A program made the position numbers and the translations under genes. Source: Cytophagaceae bacterium (GTDB lineage: Bacteria; Bacteroidota; Bacteroidia; Cytophagales; Cytophagaceae). Taken from it: a stretch of DNA of 33,454 nucleotides. Shown here piece after piece: positions 15,047 to 22,412 of this stretch. Location: positions 1-33,454 of the forward strand of contig JALONM010000041.1 of NCBI GenBank assembly GCA_025454925.1, in the 5' to 3' direction. Each line of letters opens with the position of its first letter. Within the stretch, counting starts at the first letter, position 1. The notes below the pieces were generated by a model that did not search any database, was not told the DNA's origin, and saw only the letters and a list, made by a program, of their open reading frames with translations.

Positions 15047-17911
15047 ATGAATAAAATTATTTACGTATTCTTAGCCTTGTGTTTGCGCCTCGTCATGGCG
15101 CAAAATACACCTCCCTCGTGCGTTATTACCAGTCCGTTTAGTAATGCCTACTACCAGGCTGGAACCACAGTGCAAATCAATGTGTATGCTTCTAATACCG
15201 GCGGAAGCCGCAGTGGCAGTGTGAGTAAAGTGGAGTTTTTTAATGGTACGGTAAAACTTGGAGAGGCTCTGAGCGGAACCAACAACACGTATACATTTTT
15301 ATGGAATGGTGTTCCGGCGGGCACGTACACCCTTCGCGCCAAAGCCACGAACAACTACGGTGTAAGTTTTACTTCTGCGGGTGTAAAATTTATGGTAGGC
15401 ACTGCACCGGTAGCGCCCAAAGGCATGAGCGCCTGCAAAGGCAAATACCTCGCCAACATTGCCACTACGAATGGAGCGACGTTCCCTTCTTCTTACAACA
15501 CCTATTGGAATGGAGTAACGGCAGAGAATCAATGCAAGTGGGGCTCAATTGAAGGAACACGCAACGTAATGAATTGGGGCGGAGCCGACGTGGCTTATAA
15601 TTATGCCAAAAACAACCACATGATGTTCCGCTACCATGCCCTTGCCTGGGGGAATCAATATCCGCAATGGATCACGTCTTTGTCGCCTACTGAGTTTCAA
15701 CGTGAGATGGAAGAATATATGAGCAAAATTGCTGAACGATACCCGGATGCGATTGATCAGTTTGATGTATTAAATGAACAACTTCCCAATCATGCACCGG
15801 GAACGAATTATTTTAAAAACGGACTTGGTGGCACTGGCGCAACGGGCTACGATTGGCAAATCTGGCTGTTCACCAAAGCGCGTCAGTACTTTCCCAATTC
15901 AAAATTAATCCTGAACGATTACGGATTGGAAAACAATGCAGGATCTGTCAATGAAATGTTAGGATTAGTAAAAGCCTTACGCGATCGTGGATTGATCGAT
16001 GGATTCGGCACGCAGGCTCATTGGTTTAGTTTGGAATTTGGTTTACAAAACAATCCGAATGGATTGCGTTCTATTTTAGATCTCATGGCTCAAGGCGGTG
16101 TTCCAATATATGTAACGGAATTGGATGTAAAAGGAGGAACCGCACAAACAGAATCTGGACAGTATACTTCGTTAAGCAATCTGTTTCCTGTATACTGGAA
16201 CCATCCGGCGGTGGCAGGCATTACGTATTGGGGTTATGTAAACGGTCGCACCTGGGTAGATGGCAGCGGCCTGGTAAACCAGGATGGAAGCGAGCGCCAG
16301 GCGATGCGCTGGTTAAAAAGTTTCATGGCCGGATTGCCCGACAAAGGATATCCGTTTTGTTCGAGTAATGTGCCTGCCTGTTCAGCCAGCATAACCACAG
16401 TGGCCAATTCATTTTGTGCAGGTTCCAGTTTAGTACTCACTGCAACTTCCGGTAGTTCTTACAAATGGTTTAATGGAAGCACACAAGTAGCCACTACCGC
16501 CAGCTATACGGCTACCAGTGCAGGAACCTATTCGGTAGAAGTGACATTTGCCAATGGTTGCAGAGCTACTTCAGCAGCCAAGACCCTTACTGTAACACCC
16601 GCCACTACTTGGTATAGAGATGCCGACGGCGATGGAAAAGGAGATGTGTCACAAACCCTGAGTGCCTGCACTCAACCGATGGGTTATGTAGCGACCGCTG
16701 GAGACGCGTGCCCGAATGATGCGAACAAAGACACGCCCGGCTTATGTGGATGCGGAATTGTGGAAGGCACATGTGTCAATACGCCACCGGTGCTTTCGTT
16801 TACACGTCCTCTAACCAACGCCACGCTGGCGGCTCCTGCCACGCTGGTGGTGAATGTGGCGGCCACCGATGCCGACGGCATTGCCAACGTTCAGCTGGCA
16901 CTTAACAATGTGGCGGTGCGCACCGAATTCGTTGCTCCCTACGACTGGAATCATTTGGCGCAGGATCCAGCCTTGCAAAACCTGGGCGCTGGAACGCATG
17001 TGCTGAAAGCCATTGCTACCGACAGCAGAGGCGCCAGCAGCGAAACTTCAATAACGATAACCGTTCAGGCGGCCGATCCTTGCCTTACTGCTGCATTACC
17101 TTCCGTAAGCATCAGCAGTCCATCGAACAACACTGCATTCACCGAAGGACAAACCATTGCCTTGGCCGCTACCGCCAGCAGTGGAAGCTCGATTACGAAG
17201 GTAGAATTTTTTCAGGGTACTACTTTGATAGGAATGGATGCCAGCGCTCCGTATACCTTTGCGACCAATAGTCTGAGGGCAGGAACATATGCCTTGAGCG
17301 CGAAAGTAAGCGACCAATGCGGCAGAAGCGCTGTTTCATCCCCAATCAATGTTACCATAACAGGCCTGGTTTCTCAGGATCCCATTTTGGGTCCTTCCTG
17401 CGGAAGAGCATTACAAAGCCTTACGTTTGAACTGAGTGCCGCTGCAAAAACCAATGCTACGACTGTAGCCTGGTGGTTTACCGGCTCGTCCTCTTCGGTA
17501 ATGCCTGCTGCCGATAAAATGTCCGCCACGATCGTATTGTCGCAATATTTTAGCATGGGAGAAGTATGCGCCGGTGTAAACACCTCCACAGCTCCTTACT
17601 ACAAGCAATATTGCAAACCGGTAAGCACCTGTGTGCTGCGCACAGCGGAGGCTAGCGAAGCTCGTGCCGCCTCGCTGAACATCTATCCGATGCCATCGGT
17701 GGGAGAACAACTGGTGATTGATGCTTCGGCTTTCCAGGAGATTCCTGCTTCCATCGAAATCCTTAACGAGCATGGGCAGGTAGTACTAACGTCGAAAGCT
17801 ACCGAAGTGCTGACGAATCTTAGTCTTTCCAAGCTTTCACAGGGCCTGTACACGCTTAAAGTACTTGTACAAGGCTCGGTATACTACGAAAAATTGCTGA
17901 TTCAACGCTAA
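15047..17911 (+). CDS. T9SS-secreted GH10 endo-beta-1,4-xylanase
   Basis: About 954 aa. The ATG at 15047 begins a clean signal peptide (MNKIIYVFLALCLRLVMAQ); the in-frame ATG at 15020 adds nine residues. Order: Ig-like domain (about 20-118), GH10 barrel (about 125-430), Ig-like/PKD-like module, a Ca-binding TSP3-like segment (WYRDADGDGKGD ... ACPNDANKDTPGLCGCG, about 522-569), two Big_9-like Ig domains (one begins SPSNNTAFTEGQTIALAAT), and a T9SS sorting domain (NIYPMPSVGE to the end). GH10 hallmarks: TAENQCKW, HALAWGNQYPQW, acid/base Glu244 in DVLNEQL, nucleophile Glu358 in VTELDV. It should cut xylan outside the cell. No other xylan genes are nearby. Confidence 0.95.
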   Translation: MNKIIYVFLALCLRLVMAQNTPPSCVITSPFSNAYYQAGTTVQINVYASNTGGSRSGSVSKVEFFNGTVKLGEALSGTNNTYTFLWNGVPAGTYTLRAKATNNYGVSFTSAGVKFMVGTAPVAPKGMSACKGKYLANIATTNGATFPSSYNTYWNGVTAENQCKWGSIEGTRNVMNWGGADVAYNYAKNNHMMFRYHALAWGNQYPQWITSLSPTEFQREMEEYMSKIAERYPDAIDQFDVLNEQLPNHAPGTNYFKNGLGGTGATGYDWQIWLFTKARQYFPNSKLILNDYGLENNAGSVNEMLGLVKALRDRGLIDGFGTQAHWFSLEFGLQNNPNGLRSILDLMAQGGVPIYVTELDVKGGTAQTESGQYTSLSNLFPVYWNHPAVAGITYWGYVNGRTWVDGSGLVNQDGSERQAMRWLKSFMAGLPDKGYPFCSSNVPACSASITTVANSFCAGSSLVLTATSGSSYKWFNGSTQVATTASYTATSAGTYSVEVTFANGCRATSAAKTLTVTPATTWYRDADGDGKGDVSQTLSACTQPMGYVATAGDACPNDANKDTPGLCGCGIVEGTCVNTPPVLSFTRPLTNATLAAPATLVVNVAATDADGIANVQLALNNVAVRTEFVAPYDWNHLAQDPALQNLGAGTHVLKAIATDSRGASSETSITITVQAADPCLTAALPSVSISSPSNNTAFTEGQTIALAATASSGSSITKVEFFQGTTLIGMDASAPYTFATNSLRAGTYALSAKVSDQCGRSAVSSPINVTITGLVSQDPILGPSCGRALQSLTFELSAAAKTNATTVAWWFTGSSSSVMPAADKMSATIVLSQYFSMGEVCAGVNTSTAPYYKQYCKPVSTCVLRTAEASEARAASLNIYPMPSVGEQLVIDASAFQEIPASIEILNEHGQVVLTSKATEVLTNLSLSKLSQGLYTLKVLVQGSVYYEKLLIQR

Positions 17912-17950
17912 GGCAGCGCCGCACGGTGGTACTTGCCGAGCAAAAAAAAG

Positions 17951-17992
17951 AAATCCGGATTTTTACAGAACAGGCTGTATAAATCCGGATTT
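17951..17992. terminator. bidirectional terminator between xylanase gene and pfkB
   Basis: Arms 17951-17967 and 17976-17992 pair over 17 positions with one mismatch around an 8-nt loop. The plus strand continues with a run of T to 17996, and the minus strand continues into a run of T as well. It separates two convergent genes. Confidence 0.85.
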
Positions 17993-18033
17993 TTTTCAAG
18001 CACCACATTATGGATTGATGACAGCGCTTTTCT

Positions 18034-18966
18034 TTATTTGGCTTTAAGCCATTTGAATAATTCTTCTACATCTGTTTTCTTGCAGAGGCCGGTGCCGGTA
18101 TTCATGGTGGCTGCTGTTCCGCAAGCAATGCCGTAGCGCAAGGCATCGTGAAGATCCCAATTTCTGGCCATTGAATACACCACGCCAGCTACCATACTAT
18201 CCCCCGCGCCTACGGTAGAACGTTTGCGCACACTTGGTGCGGCCACGTGGTAAATCCCTTCTTTGGAAACCATCATGGCGCCGGAGGGTCCGAGAGAAAC
18301 CACCAACACATCAATTTTGCCTGAATGCACCAATTCCTGGGCAGCGTCCTCTTGTTCTTTTTGGGTATTCAAATCGCGACCCACCATTTCGGCAAGTTCA
18401 TTTAAATTCGGTTTTAGCATGTGTACGCCTATGCTCATGGCTTGGCGCAAGGAGTCGCCGCTGGTATCGAGAATAAGGCGCGCATTTTTTTCTCTGGATA
18501 GCTTTGCTATCTGCACAAAAAAATCGGATGGCACTCCTTTGGGTATACTACCGCTTACGACCATGTAATCGATTGGACGATTAACATCCTGAACCAAATC
18601 CAAACATTGTCTCCATTCTTTTTCATACAACTCCGGACCGGGCATTCCGAATCGAAATTGTTGGTTACTGGTCGTTTCCACTACTGTAAAATTTTCCCGT
18701 GTCCAGTTCACGCACTCTACTGGCAATTGAGAAATATATTCCAGGTTTAGCAATTTCTGTAACAAGTCACCGGTAGGACCTCCTTTGGTGTATATGGCGG
18801 TTGACTCCCCTCCTAGTTTTTTTATGGCTCTGGAAACGTTAATACCTCCGCCTCCCGCTTCAAACTTAGCTTCTGCACAACGCAATTTATGTTCTGCCAC
18901 CACATGATCCACTTCTGTACTCTTATCGACAGCCGGACTTAAGGTTAGGGTAAAAATAGACTTCAT
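18034..18966 (-). CDS. pfkB: 6-phosphofructokinase II (PfkB, ribokinase family)
   Basis: 310 aa. The protein resembles E. coli PfkB closely along its length: TLTLSPAVD, KLRCAEAKFEAGGGGINVSRA, RFGMPGPEL, VVSGSIPKGV, KPNLNELAEMV, VVSLGPSGA and the catalytic TVGAGDSMVAG with Asp256 at the same number as in E. coli. It phosphorylates fructose 6-phosphate to fructose 1,6-bisphosphate with ATP in glycolysis. 1-Phosphofructokinase or tagatose-6-phosphate kinase remain alternatives within the family, but the E. coli PfkB resemblance favours phosphofructokinase. It is a single leftward gene. A leftward terminator-like hairpin at 19206-19234 lies 240 bases upstream and could act as an attenuator. Confidence 0.92.
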   Translation of the reverse strand: MKSIFTLTLSPAVDKSTEVDHVVAEHKLRCAEAKFEAGGGGINVSRAIKKLGGESTAIYTKGGPTGDLLQKLLNLEYISQLPVECVNWTRENFTVVETTSNQQFRFGMPGPELYEKEWRQCLDLVQDVNRPIDYMVVSGSIPKGVPSDFFVQIAKLSREKNARLILDTSGDSLRQAMSIGVHMLKPNLNELAEMVGRDLNTQKEQEDAAQELVHSGKIDVLVVSLGPSGAMMVSKEGIYHVAAPSVRKRSTVGAGDSMVAGVVYSMARNWDLHDALRYGIACGTAATMNTGTGLCKKTDVEELFKWLKAK

Positions 18967-19199
18967 GTATACTAATCAATTATTGGTAAAAGCGTGGCCA
19001 ATGATAATCGGGTAAGGCGCTTAGCCTACGCTGTCAGACCATGAAAGTACTAATAATTACCAGATTAAAAAAAGCACTATTCCGCAGAATTCCGTCTTCC
19101 CTTTTCAAACGCAGCCGGCTTTATGATAATAAGCCTATTTTAACCCCATTGGTACTACCATGGAAAGCCGGTAGTCGGTGAAGATCGTTAGAATTGTAC

Positions 19200-19234
19200 A
19201 AAAAAAAACTACGGCTCTTTACGAACCGCAGTTT
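19200..19234 (-). terminator. leftward intrinsic terminator or attenuator
   Basis: On the minus strand, 19234-19223 pairs with 19217-19206 over 12 bp around a 5-nt loop, followed by a run of U (19208-19200). Two pairs are G-U on the minus strand and would be A-C mismatches on the plus strand, so the structure belongs to a minus-strand transcript. Confidence 0.8.
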
Positions 19235-19288
19235 CCTAACTAACCTAAACCTTACTATGTAAGTGTATTAAATAAAAGACTGCCCTTG

Positions 19289-19320
19289 TTTGGGGCAGAA
19301 CTTTCATCTTAATACTTTTG
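19289..19320 (+). promoter_or_regulatory. ksgA promoter (Bacteroidota type)
   Basis: TTTG at 19289-19292, 20 bp, TACTTTTG at 19313-19320: a full match to TTTG-N19-21-TAnnTTTG. The start point would be near 19324, about 18 bases before GTG 19342. The alternative TTG codon at 19318 lies inside the -7 box and so cannot be the start from this promoter. Confidence 0.85.
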
Positions 19321-19341
19321 CATATTACAAAGGTAAGCGCC

Positions 19342-20121
19342 GTGAACAAAGTCCGTCCCAAAAAAAATTTAGGTCAACATTTCCTAAACGATTCCAATAT
19401 TGCCCACGACATCGTGAAAGCCTTACCAGAGGAGGGTATTGAAGGTGTTCTGGAAATTGGACCTGGCATGGGCGTATTGACCCAGTTCTTAATTCCGGTA
19501 TTTGATAAAAAACTATGGGTAATAGAGCTCGACAAAGAGTCGGTTTCCTACCTCAACATACATTATCATGGCCTTCACGGTCGCATTCTGAACGAAGACT
19601 TTCTAAGGTGGGATCCGGCCAGGACCTTTGAGAAGAAACGCTTTGCTATTATTGGCAATTTCCCGTACAACATCTCTTCGCAGATTTTTTTTAAAGCACT
19701 GGATCACCGCGACCAGGTGCCTTTGCTGGTAGGCATGCTTCAAAAAGAAGTAGCCGAGCGTTTATGCTCCGGTCCGGGCAATCGCGATTATGGGATATTG
19801 AGTGTGTTGCTGCAAGCCTGGTATGACATGGAATATTTGTTTACCGTTCCCGCGCACGTATTTACACCACCGCCGAAAGTAACTTCAGCGGTGATCCGCA
19901 TGAAGCGAAACAATCGCCAAGACCTGGGAGTGGATGAAAAATTATTCAAACGCATTGTTAAACAATGTTTTTCGATGCGGAGAAAAACACTTCGCAACAA
20001 TTTAAAATCGATGGCGCTGCCTGAAGATTTCTTACTTGATGCGTACTTTAACAAGCGCGCCGAAGAGTTGTCGGTGGAAGAATACCTGGAGTTAACCAAA
20101 AAAATAGCCGCTGTATTGTAA
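19342..20121 (+). CDS. ksgA: 16S rRNA (adenine1518/1519-N6)-dimethyltransferase
   Basis: 259 aa from GTG 19342; no ATG is available, and the promoter position excludes the upstream TTG. KsgA (RsmA) dimethylates two adjacent adenines in the 3' terminal hairpin of 16S rRNA during late 30S assembly. Motifs: KKNLGQHFLND at the N-terminus, SAM-binding EIGPGMG at 38-44, acidic IELDKE, NEDFL and the target-base motif NFPYNISS at 106-113; the C-terminal helical domain includes FSMRRKTLRNNLK. The stop codon directly abuts the ATG of mgtE, so the two genes are one transcript and probably coupled in translation. Confidence 0.96.
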   Translation: MNKVRPKKNLGQHFLNDSNIAHDIVKALPEEGIEGVLEIGPGMGVLTQFLIPVFDKKLWVIELDKESVSYLNIHYHGLHGRILNEDFLRWDPARTFEKKRFAIIGNFPYNISSQIFFKALDHRDQVPLLVGMLQKEVAERLCSGPGNRDYGILSVLLQAWYDMEYLFTVPAHVFTPPPKVTSAVIRMKRNNRQDLGVDEKLFKRIVKQCFSMRRKTLRNNLKSMALPEDFLLDAYFNKRAEELSVEEYLELTKKIAAVL

Positions 20122-21459
20122 ATGTTTGAATTAACAGACGAATATATTCATCAGCTTCGCGAAGCTATCCTGGACGATAACAAGCAATTTGTAGAAAGTC
20201 GTTTGGAGGAATTGCTTCCACAAGATATTGCCAGCGTTGTTCCGGAATTGGAAATGGCACAGGCCCGGTATATTTTCAATTTATTGGATCAAAAGCACCA
20301 GGCTCTTGTTATTCGTGAATTGGATGAAAATTTCAGGGTGGAGTTTTTAGAAACCTTCAGCGCCGAAGAAATTGCCAACTACCTAAATCTCATTGACTCT
20401 GATGATGCTGCCGACATTCTCAATGAACAAGAGAATCCGGAAGAAATCATCGAAAAAATTACCGACGAAGCCAAGGCCAAAGATCTAAAAGATTTGTTGC
20501 ATTACGACGACGATGTGGCCGGTGGATTAATGCAGAAAGAGCTTATTCGCGCCAACTTGAATTGGTCGGTAAACAAGTGCGTGGAGGAAATGCGCGAACA
20601 GGCCAAGCGCGTTGGCAAGCTTTACTCTGTCTATGTGGTAGACGATTCCGATAAACTGCTGGGCAGGGTTTCGGTCAAAAAAATGTTGCTCTCGGAAGAA
20701 GAAACCATGGTGTCCGATATTTATGATTCGGAAATCATTTCGGTGGATGCGTTTATGAAAGCCAATGAAGTAGCCGAGCTGATGAAGAAATATGATTTGG
20801 TGGCGGTACCGGTAGTGAATAATTATGGGAAATTATTGGGGCGCATTACCATTGATGACGTGGTGGATGTGATCACCGAAAAAGCTGAAATAGACATGCA
20901 GGTGATGTCGGGGATTACTTCTCCGGTAGAGGAAGAAGATAGCATCTGGGATCTTACACGCTCACGGCTTCCCTGGTTACTGGTGGGATTGGCCGGTGGT
21001 ATTCTGGGCGCACAATTCCTGGGATTATTTGAAGGCATGCTTAGCAAAGTAACGGCCATGGCATTTTTTATTCCCTTGATTACGGCCACCGGAGGCAATG
21101 TAGGCATACAATCCTCTTCCCTTATTGTACAAAGTCTGGCCAGAGATCCCAATTTTAACGATTTCTCCTTCCATCGTTTCGGCAAAGGTTTTTTGCTGGC
21201 CTTTATTAACGGACTGGCCATAGCGCTGGTCGTCGGACTGGTAAACCTTCTGTTAATGAACGACCTCAAACTTTCCATGGTAGTTTCGGTGGCCTTGTTC
21301 CATGTGGTAATCTTTTCCTCTTTTTTAGGCACCATTACTCCACTTATCCTGCATCGATTTGGTGTAAACCCGGCTGTGGCTTCCGGCCCTTTCATTACTA
21401 CCTTAAACGATCTACTCGGTCTTGGCGTCTATTTTATTATCGCAGCCGCCTTGTATTGA
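20122..21459 (+). CDS. mgtE: magnesium transporter MgtE
   Basis: 445 aa, the normal MgtE length. Order: N-terminal superhelical MgtE_N domain (about 1-125), two CBS domains (about 130-255, with VYVVDDSDKLLGRVS and AVPVVNNYGKLLGRITIDDVVDV), a plug helix, then five membrane helices from about residue 285. Channel-type motifs are visible (PLITATGGNVGIQSS and PFITTLNDLLGLGVYF). The CBS/N domains sense cytoplasmic Mg2+ and close the pore when it is high. It begins at the base after the ksgA stop. Pairing of ksgA with a Mg2+ channel may reflect the Mg2+ need of ribosomes, but this is inference. Confidence 0.95.
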   Translation: MFELTDEYIHQLREAILDDNKQFVESRLEELLPQDIASVVPELEMAQARYIFNLLDQKHQALVIRELDENFRVEFLETFSAEEIANYLNLIDSDDAADILNEQENPEEIIEKITDEAKAKDLKDLLHYDDDVAGGLMQKELIRANLNWSVNKCVEEMREQAKRVGKLYSVYVVDDSDKLLGRVSVKKMLLSEEETMVSDIYDSEIISVDAFMKANEVAELMKKYDLVAVPVVNNYGKLLGRITIDDVVDVITEKAEIDMQVMSGITSPVEEEDSIWDLTRSRLPWLLVGLAGGILGAQFLGLFEGMLSKVTAMAFFIPLITATGGNVGIQSSSLIVQSLARDPNFNDFSFHRFGKGFLLAFINGLAIALVVGLVNLLLMNDLKLSMVVSVALFHVVIFSSFLGTITPLILHRFGVNPAVASGPFITTLNDLLGLGVYFIIAAALY

Positions 21460-21548
21460 GCAATACAGCGCATAGCCCTGTATTTTTCTGCATTAGTATA
21501 TAAACTTAGGTATCGATTTAGTAACTTGAGTGAAAGTTTGTCAGTTGT

Positions 21549-21932
21549 ATGATATTCGGCATTGGGACAGATATTATTGAAGTAGACAGAATTCGAAAGA
21601 GCATCGAAAGCAGTTCTTTCCTAGACAAAATATTTACGGAAGCAGAACGGGCTTACTGTGGATCAAAGATAAATGCCGCCGAACATTTCGCCGTCCGGTA
21701 TGCCGCCAAAGAAGCCTTCTTTAAAGCACTCGGCACCGGATACCGCTTAGGAATGGCATTCCACGAGATTGAGATCTGTCACGACGATCTAGGAAAACCT
21801 CATATTCAATTGCATGGAGAAACACAAAAGTTCCTTCAGGAAAAAGGAAACTTCCATATTCACATTTCTTTATCCCATGTAAAACAAACCGCCTTGGCAA
21901 TGGTGATGATTGAACATCACACCAAGAGCTAG
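21549..21932 (+). CDS. acpS: holo-[acyl-carrier-protein] synthase
   Basis: 127 aa. AcpS transfers the 4'-phosphopantetheine arm of CoA to a serine of apo-ACP for fatty-acid synthesis. Metal-binding residues are Asp8 (GTDIIEVDRI) and Glu55 (RYAAKEAFFKALGTG), and the C-terminal HISLSHVKQTALAMV strand is typical. It is 89 bases after mgtE in the same direction. The gap could hold its own promoter, but no full TAnnTTTG box is present. Confidence 0.96.
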   Translation: MIFGIGTDIIEVDRIRKSIESSSFLDKIFTEAERAYCGSKINAAEHFAVRYAAKEAFFKALGTGYRLGMAFHEIEICHDDLGKPHIQLHGETQKFLQEKGNFHIHISLSHVKQTALAMVMIEHHTKS

Positions 21933-22046
21933 CTGCTGTAACAGCCCGGCTGGGAGCATGTGCCTTTTACCTACTAGTACTCGTTGGATGTGTTGATGGG
22001 AATCTGAAATTAGAAGTTTTTATTCTACTCTTAAACCTAAACCCAT

Positions 22047-22373
22047 ATGCTTACTACTGAAATACTGAAAGAAGCAATTTCCTTAGCACAGCAAAAAAGT
22101 AAAGAGGAATTGAGTGCACACTTCGAAGATAAAGGAGTAAGTAAAGAGACTATACAATTGCTCCTGGATGAAATAAAGAAATTTGAATACCTGAAGCGTC
22201 GTAAAAAAGGAATACAATTATTGGCCAGTGGATGCCTATTGTTGTTGATGGGATTTATATTAACAGTCGTTCTTTTCCATCGTGGCGGTGCGTTTGATGC
22301 TATTATGTATTCATTTTCCGTAGTTGGCATAGGATTGTTGTTTTGGGGGATGATAGAATTTTTGGGTTGGTAA
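22047..22373 (+). CDS. small membrane protein with two transmembrane helices
   Basis: 108 aa, not assigned to a named family. The N-terminal half is charged and helical (residues 1-54, rich in Lys and Glu, possibly coiled coil), followed by KRRKKG, then two hydrophobic segments at about 56-78 and 84-106. Both termini are predicted to face the cytoplasm by the positive-inside rule. It begins 114 bases after acpS and ends 39 bases before the tape-measure-like gene, so the latter pair may be co-transcribed. Confidence 0.75.
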   Translation: MLTTEILKEAISLAQQKSKEELSAHFEDKGVSKETIQLLLDEIKKFEYLKRRKKGIQLLASGCLLLLMGFILTVVLFHRGGAFDAIMYSFSVVGIGLLFWGMIEFLGW

Positions 22374-22412
22374 AATCTACCGGCAAAAAACTAAAATGTA
22401 AATACGATTTGA

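Larger units (their letters stand above)
19200..19322 (-). ncRNA. candidate leftward small RNA or pfkB leader
   Basis: On the minus strand a TACCTTTG box (19335-19328) is followed by about 120 bases that contain a CTGCCC/GGGCAG stem, a 20-codon reading frame starting MKVLPQ (19308-19246) and a terminator-like hairpin with nine Ts. The hairpin pairs fully only as minus-strand RNA. The transcript may be a free small RNA or an attenuated leader for pfkB. No match to a known RNA family is claimed, and the -33 box is at 23 bp, off the usual 19-21. Confidence 0.45.
18967..19341. other. divergent intergenic region between pfkB and ksgA
   Basis: No gene above about 20 codons is seen in these 375 bases. 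The left part (18967-19190) shows no feature I can name. The right part holds a minus-strand terminator or attenuator (19206-19234), a second short stem (19281-19286 with 19293-19298) and overlapping divergent promoter boxes (TACTTTTG on plus at 19313, TACCTTTG on minus at 19335-19328). Confidence 0.7.

Noticed and set aside
20823-21395. 190-codon open frame on the minus strand inside mgtE
   Set aside because: It mirrors the membrane-coding part of mgtE; no family pattern is seen and there is no room for regulation.
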